Source: Phlebotomus papatasi (taxonomy: Eukaryota; Arthropoda; Insecta; Diptera; Psychodidae). Taken from it: a stretch of DNA of 64,000 nt. Both the position numbers and the translations under genes were made by a program. The notes below the pieces were generated by a model that made no database searches, was not told where the DNA came from, and saw nothing but the letters and a program-made list of their open reading frames with translations. The stretch spans positions 44,578,001 through 44,642,000 of the forward strand of contig NC_077222.1 of the NCBI RefSeq assembly GCF_024763615.1, written 5' to 3'. Shown one piece after another: positions 45,274-56,600 of the stretch (position 1 is the stretch's first letter; the number at the start of each line of letters is the position of its first letter).

Positions 45274-45596
45274 TTAACATAAGTTTCCATAAACTGTAAC
45301 AAGTAGCAGGAATACCAAAAAAGAAACATCAAAAAGTTTTAATTTAATCAAATACATAGGCTGAATTCAATATATTTCTGATGAGAGTTAAACATTTCTT
45401 TATAAAAGTGTCCATCGTATGCCAAATTAACGACTTACCAAATAAAAGAAACAAGTTTTATCACTGGCTCATGGGACACAGAAAGGTTCATCACCTCAAT
45501 TTTATTTCTCTTGCAGAAAAAGAAGTAGAAGGAGGCGAATTCAGTCAAAGAACTCATTCTAGTCGCACCATTACAGGTCTTCGCGAACTCAGAGGG

Positions 45597-45604
45597 TATA
45601 AAAG
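45597..45604 (+). promoter_or_regulatory. TATA box of gene F
   Basis: TATAAAAG lies 56 bp before the ATG at 45653. Confidence 0.7.
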
Positions 45605-45652
45605 CAAGTAGAACCACCAAGGTTGTCACAGGTCGAATCGTCATCCCACCCA

Positions 45653-47741
45653 ATGAAGATCCATGCTGTGATTTTCCTGTTCTCAATTCTGCTTCGAATT
45701 GAGTTTTCTAGTGCATTTGATTACGTTCTCGAGGCGTATAAATGGAAAACTTTGTGGTACGACAATCAGTACAAAAGTGTTAATAGGGACAATTTGCTCC
45801 CAACTAGTGTTGTTTATTATCCCGAAAGAGGATATTTGTTCATTGGGATCAAGAGAGATTGCCCAGCAATCCCGGCTACACTCAATGTGATTGACGTAAA
45901 GAAACATAGACCGGGATCTAGCCCACCCTTATCGCCCTTTCCTAATTACGAGCTTAATGTAAGTATTTTATTATGCCTTAGTGTTAAGGTATTATAAATA
46001 AATACTTTGGTTTGATTTTATCATTTATTAGGATATTTTATCTCAACATGTGTATGGAAAAACAAACACTGATGAAGTATTTGATGAACCAACACAGAAT
46101 TTTAAATCTGAAGATAATGAATCGGAGAAACGGCGTGATAAACCTGACGCCAATGATGTATCATCTAGTTCCAATTTGATGCCATCTTACACCGTTTTTT
46201 CCTCGAATTGGAATAATACTCAATCCTTCAATTACCGAAGTCAAACTCAAGCCGGAATACATAAAAACTCTGGTCAATACCCTCAAACTGGACATTATAC
46301 CCAGCCAGGGCAGCAACATAAAAATCCTAATAAACCCTATGTTCCTGTTGTGTTACCATCTCAGCCCAGCAACCCTTCCAACCCTAATTGGAATAATCCT
46401 GGACATCAGAATCCATGGCTTGAAACAGGACTATCAGATCAGTCGAAATATCCGTTTGATAATATGAATTCTCAAGCTGGTAATTTTAAACCACCCCCTC
46501 CTGATTATTTAACAGGATCACATCCAGGTTCGGCTGTGGGTCCAGTTCCAGGTTCTATTCCAGGTGCTTCAAGTGATAACAATTGGGGAACACGGAGACC
46601 AAAACCATTGATTTCTGTAACATCTATGACAATCGATAAATGTGAGAGACTTTGGTTGACGGATTCTGGTGTGATGAGGCAGGAAAATAGGAGATCTGTA
46701 ATATATCGACCTTCTCTTTGGATTTTTGATCTAACATTTGGTGAGAGATTAGGGGATTATAATGTTATTCGACGAGTGGAGCTTCCTAGAGAAATTGTGG
46801 AAACAGGCGAAGGAATTGGGGGTGTAACAGTGGATGTTAGAGATGGATCATCATGTGATTTTGCCACTGCATATGTTACAAATTTCCTAGACAATACCAT
46901 AGCCGTGTATTCTTTCCAAAAGGCGGATGGATGGGTATTCCAACACTTCTCATTCAAACCCGACAGTCAGGAAAGTCAATTCTTTTTCGACGGATTCTCG
47001 TACACAGCTCATCACGGGATTAATTCAATGGCCCTCGGATGGAGGGAAGCTCACGGATACAGCACTGTATTCTATCAATCTTTTTCAAGTTCTGGACTTT
47101 ATGCCACATCTACTAGCGTTTTGCAAACTAAGAGTTTAGCTCCAAAGAATTACAATCGTCATGATTTCAAATTTGTTGGCTATCGAGGCTGTAGTAGTCG
47201 ATCACCTGCACTAGTTTTTGATCAACGACATGGAGTAATATTCTTCGCTAGTGTGCAGTCGAAATCTTTGAGTTGCTGGAATGTAAAAAAATCTCTGCAT
47301 CCCGAAAATATTGGCAACATTCCTGTGTCTCATGATAACAACAATCAGAAAAGCTTGAACGTAAGTTCCAATGCATGTTCTAATTTTAAAGCTTTTACAT
47401 TGAAATTTCTTTTTTATAAATAGATCGATAGTCGAGGTGATTTGTGGGTCATCAGCAACGGACGCCTTCAATGTAGTTTTCCACCTCTGCAAGGTAATAG
47501 ATCATACTCTAGTTCGATCTATCGAATTAATATTGGGAATGCTATACGAGGTACCGTGTGTGCCCCCAGCGAATTTAAAAAATCATCAAAAGATGATGAA
47601 GGAAATCAATATATAGGAGATGATCCAATTGAAGACGCAGAATATTACAAGAATTATCTCACTGATTATCTCACAAATTCGTTTGAATCTGAAAGTGAGA
47701 TAACCTACAAACATATACAACCTGAAGATGCGACTGAATAA
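45653..47741 (+). CDS. Yellow/MRJP family protein, gene F, with Pro/Asn/Gln-rich insert
   Basis: Exons are 45653-45958, 46032-47360 and 47424-47741, all in phase 0; 650 residues. The ATG at 45653 gives a signal peptide (MKIHAVIFLFSILLRIEF) and follows the TATA box; an earlier in-frame ATG exists. Exon 1 holds VLEAYKW, LLPTSVVYYPERGYLFIGIKR and FPNYELN. Exon 2 begins with an insert of about 180 residues that is low in complexity (Asn/Pro/Gln/Ser/Gly; repeated NPSNPNWNNPGHQNPW-like blocks). It then gives CERLWLTDSGV, GGVTVDVRDGSSCDFATAYVTNF, GINSMALGWREAHGY, HDFKFVGYRGC and LSCWNVKKSLHPENIG. Exon 3 has IDSRGDLWVISNG, IRGTVCAP and an acidic tail. It lacks the phase-1 intron of genes A-E, so it is the most divergent member. 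Possibly a classical yellow orthologue, subtype unresolved. Confidence 0.92.
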
Positions 47742-48321
47742 TCTTATTTTCATGCTGAGAAATTGGAAATATTTGAATTTAAAGATATTTAGATAAATAT
47801 CTGAGTATAAATATATTCCCTATTTACCTGTGCATGACTTTTTCTTTGTATATTGCATTTTATGCTAAATTTTCTGAATTACATTTGCAATAAAGGTTTT
47901 TTTGTTAATGTTTCTAGAATATTTTGTGAAGCGTAATTATATTTTAATAACAGTGAGAAGTAAATATGAAGTTCATAGAAAAGTTGTGTAATAAGAAACT
48001 ATGTACGATTTGGTAAGTAAAAGTCGAATTTTATCGATACTTAATTTAGAACTTTTTGAGCATCATAATCTTATAAAATCTTATAATTTAAACTACATTT
48101 TGTAAAGAGTGAGTTATTTTTTATTGAACTTGGACAAAAGCTCACTTGAAAATTTTTACATTATTTGATTCTTAATAATTTCTTCGTTTCATAACGTTCA
48201 TTATTACTTTTCATGGATTTTCATTTAAATAAATTAAATTTCTTTAGCAATAGTTTGTCAGCTACAATAAACATACAGAATGGGTCACCGTCGGTCGTCA
48301 CCGTTTGCATAGCGACATTAA
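47742..48321. other. Intergenic downstream of gene F
   Basis: AT-rich. No gene was recognised. A possible polyadenylation signal (AATAAA) lies near 47889. Confidence 0.5.
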
Positions 48322-49068
48322 CTCTTTAACGACGAGACAGTTTTCGCGCATCGAAAATCAGCAATAAAAATGAAACCGATAAACATAATTAATGAAACGT
48401 CTTACATCTAGCCTTAGAAAATCCAACAGAGTCTGATACGGTGTATTTTTACCTCTATAGATAATAGAGACAAAAATTACCCAAAAGTTTTATATGTATA
48501 TATATATATATATATATGGGCCTCAAGACGACCGAGAAAATCGCAAATCGCGGGTTCATGGTCTTAGATGTTTTTGAATTTTACATATAATTATGATTTC
48601 CGAGCGGGGAAATCAGAATGTTGAGAAATAAAGAAGACTTATTGCTTCTCTCGATGTCCACTTTACTCTATCCAAAATTGTGTTTTTACAACTTATACAA
48701 CTTTTGAGCCACTGCTCAAGATCTTTGTGATTCAATAGTACAAATAATGAGATCACCATTTCCTTGTGATTCATTAATGGGTTCTCTGAATTTCTCCCTT
48801 TTAACTTGTCCAAGTGCAAAAGGCAATAAAAGTGTCAACTTCTTTTAACTCTTTCGTCTCTTTTGGGACTGTAGTACCCAAAGAAGCATATAATGGTTTA
48901 TAATTATTCAGAACTGATAAAAATCCGAATCTTGTGGATGATTACAAACTATAAGGATGTCCAAATGCAAGATATTTTTTGTAGGACCTCAATTAATTCC
49001 TGAGCTTAGATATCTTTGATTAAAAATTGTGAAATTGGCTTGCAGCATATGCTGCGGTCCGGAAAGAG
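48322..49068. mobile_element. Possible TTAA-flanked MITE
   Basis: CTCTTTAACGACG and GTCCGGAAAGAG ends are flanked by TTAA (48318-48321, 49069-49072). The inverted match is short (about 6 bp plus scattered), and an internal TTTAACTCTTTCGTC near 48845 suggests a composite. A (TA)n run occurs at about 48494-48517. Confidence 0.4.
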
Positions 49069-49870
49069 TTAATTTATTCTCAACTCTAATGAGTCTTCAA
49101 GATTTTAAATACAAAATGGAATTATTAGGGAGTACAAAAAATAAGAATTCAGTGGTGATCATACAAACATGATTGAACATGATATGACTTGACTTAACTA
49201 TATGTTAAAGTACACGATAAAATAATATACCCCTATTTTTTTTCGCCCAAAAAAATTCCTGGCCGGAGACACATGGCGTCAAAGATGGCGTCTCGCGCTT
49301 CAATCGTCAATTGAGATTTTTGGCAAATATTTCAAAATGCACTATCTCGCGAACGGGTTAAGATTTCTTCTTACTCTTTTTTTTTTATTTGAAAGATAAT
49401 TTTATACTCTTTAAAACGATATATTAGTTTTCGTATTATCTGCTCAAGTTTTTTTGTAGCCGTCTTTTAATTTTTTTTGAAAAAATTTAAAAATTAATTT
49501 TTCTCAAAAAGTTTATTCTCAAAAATTTTCATTTTTTTACTGTTGATCAGTAACATTGAGTACTACATTCCATGAAAAGGCGAGCTTCCACTTTTCCGCT
49601 TATTTTTTTTTAAATATTCAAATTTTAACAACATTTTTAAAAAAGGAAAAATACCAGTTAAACTCAAAATTTTGAGTTCAATTTTTCAGGGAATACAGTT
49701 ACTCCACATCCACAATACTTATAAACAGTTGAAAAATGAAAATTTTTCGATTTCCCGTTTTTGAAAAAATTTTTTTTTTTGATTTTCAAATAAAAATGCC
49801 TTTTTATGACAAATTTACAACTTTAAGATACATTTAACACACGTGTTAAAATGTTGAACTTTTTTAACCT
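49069..49870. other. AT-rich repeat-like DNA without recognised gene
   Basis: Long T/A tracts and a CCTGGCCGGAGACACATGGCG block near 49259. Probably an older interspersed repeat. No coding signature. Confidence 0.4.
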
Positions 49871-51147
49871 AGAATTAAAAATTTCACTTGAAAGTAAGGA
49901 AAATTAGAAGAAAAATGCATAAAATTGTCTAAAATCTTTAAAATCGATTTTCTCAGAAACTATGAGAGATCAAGCCCTCCAACTTGACATCACACTTATC
50001 GTTTAGGCTTAAGAAGTGCAAAATCCGCGAAAAAATCCGCGAAAAATTTCTCGACCTGCGAAAATCTGCGAAGAATTTCGCGTTCCGCACAAATTCGCGA
50101 AAAATTTGGCGACCCGCGAAATATACAGACAGTGTCTACTCAATATATATACATATATAAATAAATTTGTATATTTATATACACTCAGTACCGGGATTAA
50201 GCACATTTTCGGGTTCGAAAAAAACGCGCGAAATGGCACTACGAATCGGGAAAAATTGCATATCCGCAGGGGCTTTCTTTTGAATAAATCGGCCGTAGAA
50301 CGAATTTCGCGCGGAGTAAAAGTAGTTCAAACAAAAAGATTCAACTGTTTAATAGAAATGCATTAACAAACAGTACTTTTTGGTCGGTCAGAGTTCTTTA
50401 TTAAATGGTTAGAATATTTAAAAATTTTACCTTAATAAAAGAAATTAAAGTTTTATTCTGAAGAAGTTTTATACATACAGGCGTATTTCAAAAATGACTT
50501 CATAAATTGGCTCCCAATGGTAGGCAAACTTGCATAATTGTGTGTGCATAATTCCGTCAGGTGCATAATCCCGAAGGATTTAATGCCGGGACGGCCGGGA
50601 CTGAGTGTACAGGAGGAGAGAGCGAGAGAGAGTAAGAGAAATGGCACAACACCAGGTGTCACGCCGCTTCTCCCGCTTTTTTTCCCACCCGCGATACGAG
50701 CAAAATTTCTTAAAATTGCAATCTTCAACTTGAAATATCTCGAGAAGTCATGGACCAATCTCCAATTTTTTTTTTTAAATTAGTCTGCTCAAGTAGCGCT
50801 ACAACATAAACATAAAATGGTTCAAATTGCATAGGCCAATTTCGAGTAAACCTAGAAAAACCGGTTTTAGTCCGATTTAGAACCGGTTTTTCAAAAAACT
50901 AGTAGCATAGAAATCGTCGTACGCGCAAGTAGATATATTTAAAAAAAATTTATGAAGATATATTTCCAAACCGGAGATATTGTGTACTACGGACGGCCGG
51001 ACGGCCGGCCAGACTCGAAAATGGCGGACTACCATTTTCGGCATCAGGGATGTTCAAAACATATACCCTGTGAATTTCAGCTCGATCGGAGCACTTGAGA
51101 AAATCGGACTATCACAATAGGTGTGATTATCAAGGAATCACACCTAA
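49870..51147 (+). mobile_element. Family-2 Helentron-like repeat, copy 3, with nested MITE
   Basis: The right end is AGGTGTGATT-ATCAAGG-AATCACACCTAA (51119-51147), preceded by CGATCGGAGCACTTGAGAAAATC as in copies 1 and 2. It contains a TTTCTCAGAAACTATGAGAGAT unit near 49950, an array of CGCGAAAA motifs at about 50024-50118 and a GGACGGCCGGACGGCCGGCC run near 50990. It is interrupted by the TA-MITE at 50182-50607. The left boundary was not defined. Confidence 0.55.
50182..50607. mobile_element. TA-MITE (CACTCAGT ends)
   Basis: CACTCAGTACCGGGATTAA on the left is mirrored by CCGGGACTGAGTG on the right, flanked by TA (50180-50181, 50608-50609). Tc1/mariner-type by its target duplication. Confidence 0.6.
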
Positions 51148-51497
51148 ATGAGCCAAATGTGATACCAGGATAAGGGATTAGATTTTTTTTTATATTTCTT
51201 CAATATATTGACATTATGCGTAAACTTTTCTTACTACGAAAAAATCATTATGATATCATTTCATGCGTACACAGAAAAATAGAAAATTCTTAAAATAGAA
51301 ACACCCAGGATTTTTTTAAAATTTTATATCCCATCCTATGAATGGCAATGCCTTCAATTCTGAATAATTAATCATTTAGTTTTGGTTGGAATTTGCAAGT
51401 CTCACATTTTTCAGCTAATGCTGAACTTTAGTTCTTGATCTCTTAGCGTGCAGTCAGTGTAGGGAATCTACCTCATTTCATTCGCAATAGACAATTA
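51148..51497. other. Unannotated AT-rich spacer
   Basis: No feature was recognised. Confidence 0.5.
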
Positions 51498-51879
51498 GGG
51501 TGGTGGCATTACTTATGGAAAGTCTATACTTGTGGCCTCTTCGCAAAAATCTTCAATTTTTTCTCACAAAATGATTTCAAAGAACCACAAAATTCCAATA
51601 TTCGATGTGCTATCATTAAATGAAAATTTTAAATTGATTTACTTTAATATTATATTTCGGTACAATAATAAACAATTTAAGGAAAATATTTTACTAATGC
51701 GGATTACGATTAAAAATATGTTAAATCGTTAAGAAATTTACTAACGATCTCAAAAATTTTTACAACTAAATATTGTATCTTCAATCGAAAATCTTTAATA
51801 CTATTTTTCAAAACTTCTTTCCTTAATAACTATATGTTCTTTTACTATTAAATTTTGATAAATTTTTAAACAACAAATA

Positions 51880-52197
51880 CAGTAGACTCTTCGATATCCG
51901 GCTGACTGGGGGACAAAATGACATTTAGGTTTTTTGAATGATCAACGGTTTTTCTATTTTGTGCAGTGTGAATTTATTTTCTGTCTGACAAAGAAAAAGA
52001 GAATTTTCTTCATGGTGTGCTTATGTTTCATTTTTTATCACAATTATGTATTAAAAACTTCGATACAATGTTAATAATACTTTAATTCACTCTGGACAAA
52101 CTTCATGTTTAGTGAAAATAATTTTGAATATATCAACCGCCAGTGTTTGGCAGCTGTCACCCGGATATCGAAGTGCTGGATATCGAAGAGTCTACTG
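51880..52197. mobile_element. 318-bp TA-MITE (CAGTAGACTC family)
   Basis: CAGTAGACTCTTCGATATCCGG and its inverse ending GAGTCTACTG are flanked by TA (51878-51879, 52198-52199). It shares its first ten bases with the MITE at 20305 but differs inside. Confidence 0.8.
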
Positions 52198-52410
52198 TAT
52201 AAAATTAGGATGAGGCCATAAGTTATGACCAAATTGATAGGATTTCGGACTTGTGGCCACGGTATTTGACGTGTGGCGCCCTCACACCATATGTGACACT
52301 ATTTTGATTCGGAGAATTGTCAATTGTATTGTTTTTATTCAATAGTTCGGTGTTTTCTGGCAAACATTTAATGAAATTTAAGGTATAAGTAATGAAATTG
52401 TAATATAAAA

Positions 52411-52767
52411 TTGTTTATAAATAAATGTGGTGTAAAATCTGATTTCAAGATTCCTCGAGAGTTGCAGATTTATCTCATGAATTTGTATTTTGTTACAGAT
52501 AACCTAACTTTTCTTTTTCACTCTTTTAGGACAATGATACCAGTAAAAAAATATAAAGAAACTAAAAAGAGCCTCAATATTCAACTCAGAGGCATTGATA
52601 ATGTAATGACTGCGACCAGAGTATTTCAGGTGTATTACATTCCTCTCACAACTCTCCGCAATAAAATCTCCGGGAAGGGTCCGGAAGAAATATCAGACCA
52701 CGAAGGCTTTCGCAATGTCCTTACAAAAGGAGATAGAGGGAATTATGAGGTGGGTTTTTCATTATGA
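52411..52767 (+). pseudogene. Transposase N-terminal fragment with psq-type HTH
   Basis: A plus-strand open frame in which YKETKKSLNIQLRGIDNVM..VYYIPLTTLRNKISG matches the pattern of psq/CENP-B-type helix-turn-helix domains (K/R-rich start, then 'Y.IP..TLR.K') found at the N-terminus of pogo-class transposases. The DDE catalytic domain is missing. An upstream acceptor-like TTTTAG at 52530 suggests the true segment starts there. Confidence 0.55.
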
Positions 52768-53207
52768 AAAACGGATTGCGGACCTCAGTAAATAGAAGGA
52801 TGAGAAGCAATTAATAGTGCAATGCTATAATCATGAATAAAAACTATAAAAACTTTTAAGAAAAAAATAATAAAAATTTATGAAATTACCTAAATTCTTT
52901 TTCTTTTCTTTTGCACTTTAAATATTTTATTTCTAAGTTTATTTTGCATCATTTTACATTGTGGCCATAAGTCATTCCACGAGTGGCCATAAGTTCATAA
53001 AAGTGGCCACAACTTATGAATTTTACATTTTTGGAAAGATCATACTTTTTCTGAGGCTTAAGGGATTTTCCTAATACATTCACCGGTATATATCGAAAGG
53101 AGGTACTTTAAAGAAATTACAGTTAAAATTTTATCTTATATGGTCAAAAAGAAAAGAAGCTGTGAGCAAATATGTCCTTAATGTGGCCATAAGTAATGCC
53201 GTTACCC

Positions 53208-53636
53208 TACTCTTAAATGCAGTTGATAAAACTCACACACCCAAAAGCAGAAACAGTTTATTAAAGAAATGAAAAGTCCAATAATTTTAACATTCTGCTC
53301 GATTTTATTGAGTTCTCATTCAAGATCAATATACATTCGGTCTACTACATTACATCTCAAACAAAAAAAAATCTATACCACTGTTTTTGGAAATATTTTA
53401 ATAGTGAAATGCGCTGTGTGGAAGTCTCAAGGAGACAAATCCATGGAGTGTTAAGATAGAAATGATTCGAACAGAAATACTGCGCATAGAATGCCATGAT
53501 TATTTTGCAGGAAACAAACGCTGTTTCTCAGAGGGAAATGCCAGCACAGCCTTTCTCCCAATAATTATTCTTTGTTTTTCTTTTTTTTTTGTTTAATTTA
53601 ATTTACGATAGTTCTAAGTGGGTCCTCTCTTGGGTC
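53208..53636 (-). other. 3' flank / probable 3' UTR of the phosphate carrier gene
   Basis: No other coding sequence was seen. Immediately follows the stop codon of the minus-strand carrier gene. Confidence 0.5.
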
Positions 53637-56600
53637 TTACTGTGACTCTTCGAGCTTCTTCTTGAGTGATTCGGGCATTGTGGGTGGTGGTGGACGTGGC
53701 AGACGAAGTGCCACTTTGACACCATCATAGATGAACCACTGCAGAGCAGTGAGTGTACCAATCATGATGATACGAGGCATCAAGCCCTTCCACATACCCA
53801 CGAAGCCCAACTGGCGAGCTACTTCGAAGGCTGAAGAGCCCTTGGCCTGATTCAACTTAGACACCACAACATCAGCCGGATGGGAAACGATAGCGCAGAA
53901 GACTCCAGCAATGTAACCAGCAGCAAAAGTGACAACCAGCTGTTCACTCTTGGTACAATCTGCCCGAGGCTTAGGAACCACGTACTGGTACAGAGCTTCT
54001 ACCGTGCGCTCGAAACATGCAAATTTCATCATGGTGTAAGGAATCTGACGCATCCACAGTGGTACGAGACCTTTGTAGAAGGCCATGACACCTTCCTCCT
54101 TGAACATCTTAGGTGCAGCCTCGCGGAATGTATTGGCGTAGCCAGCCGTGGTCTGAATCTTCACTTTAGCAGCCTCGAAGGGTGCTAGGGCGATGTCGGC
54201 AAAGAATTCAGCTGATGCTGAAGCGGCCAAGTAGAGGGATGTACGGTACAGATACGCCTTTTCATCACCAATCAAATTGGCATAATACACTTTGAAGATT
54301 TCATAGAAGCCGAATTTACACAATCCCTGGAAGAACAAAATTAATGTTAGACAAGTAAATTTTTTTTTAATACAAATTTGATATTGATATTGTTGTAAAG
54401 TTATAGTGACTAAAAGTTCTATTGACAGCATTAATTTTTTAAAAGTTCGATTCCATTATAATAAAAAGGCATTGTATAAATGAGCAGTAAAAAGTTAAAA
54501 TTGAGCAGTAGGGGAAGGTGGGGCAGTTTAACGACGGGGCAGTTTCAATTTTTGCATATTCTTCTTATCCCTTTGAAAGGAATGGGATAAAACCTTTATG
54601 TTATTGAAGAGATAACTTAGACCTATGTTCATAAAAATAATTAATTTCGTGACGCTTCGCGTTTGAATTCTGTAATTGATTTTATAAAACTCCATCAAAA
54701 TGAAACTCTTTGTAATGTCTTATTTTCAACAATTTCTCAATTATTGCACTTATCTATCAAAGTAACATAATTGTATTAAATTACCAGTAGTTTTATGATT
54801 ATTATAAGGCATTTAGCGTTGAATGAATTCTAAGACGGTTTTGACAATTTTCATTTGAGTTCCGAAAGTTCGTGAGGGGCAGTTTCATGCAAGCACACGG
54901 AGAAGTTTCCAGTGTCTAACAATTTACTTTTTTTAATCAAAATTAAGTTAAAATGATCATTAAAAACGTTTTGTAGCTGTTTTTGTCCATAAAGTTCGAA
55001 ATTACGGAATGTAGTATTTCCTAAAAGTTCATAAAAAAAAAAATTTAAAAAAATCTTTCAGTGTTTTTTAAGTGCTTAAAAATGATGAATTTAATTGTTT
55101 TAATACATTTTCAGAATGTTTTCAGGAAGATATTGTAAATTTTTTTTAGTATCATAAAAATTCAAGACTTTAAAATACTATTATAAAACTGTTATACTAA
55201 AAAGGACATGTTCTAAAGCGATAAAATAGCGCAACAATGTACAAAATTAGCTTCGCACTACAAAAGACATTTTTTTCGTATAAGAATTCAAAGAAAATTG
55301 CTCAATTAATGAGAAATAGGCTTGGAAATTTTTAGCGATATTTTATTTTCTCTGTGTTCAAATTCTGTTATAAAGTTCTTGTTAGATTATATTTTTAGGT
55401 TTTAGAGTCTTAAGAAGACTTTAAAATAGTAATTTTAATCAATTCTGGTATCGCAAATTTCCTATAATCACGTTTAATATTTCTCAAAAATTGCCTCATA
55501 TTTATCTTGAAATTGCCCCGCAATGAGGGACTTTCACACATTCTGCCTTTCAAGTGAAATGAATTTCTCCACAATAGACTAATGAAATTGAAGGATTATT
55601 GTTATTATTTTTATTAACCCTAAACCCAACTGTAATTCACAGAATATACAAAGTTTTACTTCTGTTTATCAACTTTTTGCAAAATGGTCCTAAAATCCAT
55701 TTTGCAATTTAAGGGTGAAACTGCCCCACCCTCCCCTAACAAAAAAAAACTTGAAAGAGTGATATAAGAGTGGCGAAAGTCGAGCACTGGTCCGTTTCAA
55801 ATGGCTTACTCCTAAATCCCAAAAAGTCGCAGGCTATTATCATAGGCAAAAAGGCAGCCAATATTACTCCCTAGTTCTAGTCCTTCACGGCGAAGTTATT
55901 CCTTTTGTGGATCAGGTGAGAAACCTGGGTATTGTCTTTAATAAGACGTTATCTTGGTCTGACCATGCATACACCATTTGCCGCAAGGTGAACTTTTCTC
56001 TCTATACACTTAGATGCTTCCGGGACATCACACCTTATGATATTCGCTTGCTCCTAGCCCGAGCACTGCTACTTCCATTTTTTAATTATGGAGCAGAGCT
56101 CTTCTTTCTGTCGGATGCTGACACGATTCGCCGGCTTTCAGTTGCTTTCAACAATTGTGTGAGATACATTTGCGAATTTGCGCCCTCGTGATCACATTTC
56201 TTCTTATAGGAATGTTTTTGTAGGATGTGATCTCTTATCGCTACTTCGAATGCGCGCTCTCATCTTTCTTAATCGGTTGATTGCATCGGGATGCCCTGGG
56301 TACCTGGCCTCTCTCTTGACTCCTGGCGGGTCGGCTAGAGTCGGTGGACTGATTGTCCCTAAGTCACACCATGAGTCCTTCAGACGAACTCTATTTGTCA
56401 AAGGGGTTTTTTTATGTATAATTCTCTCGCTCCTCAGAAGCGTAGATCGCCTGACACTATTAGGGAGCACTTCCAGAATGGACCTTGCTAATTTCTCTTT
56501 TCATGTTTTAAATTCTTAATTTCTTTTAATAGCTATATTTTCTTTCATTTTGTTTCATTTTCCTTTTTAACTATTTATGCCACAAATTTGTAAGAGGGAA

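Larger units (their letters stand above)
51498..53207. mobile_element. Pogo/Tigger-like DNA transposon remnant
   Basis: Inverted ends GGGTGGTGGCATTACTTATGG and, reversed from the right end, GGGTAACGGCATTACTTATGGCC are flanked by TA (51496-51497, 53208-53209). The GGCCATAAGT motif recurs near both ends. It contains a fragment of a psq-type helix-turn-helix (52411-52767) and a nested MITE (51880-52197). The length of 1.7 kb includes the nest. It is non-functional because only the N-terminal domain is recognisable. Confidence 0.7.

Noticed and set aside
50016..50366. An Arg/Lys-rich open frame in the family-2 repeat
   Set aside because: It is created by the CGCGAAAA motif array and a nested MITE, with no protein features.
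53880..54188. A plus-strand frame opposite the phosphate carrier
   Set aside because: Antisense to a highly conserved SLC25A3 exon.
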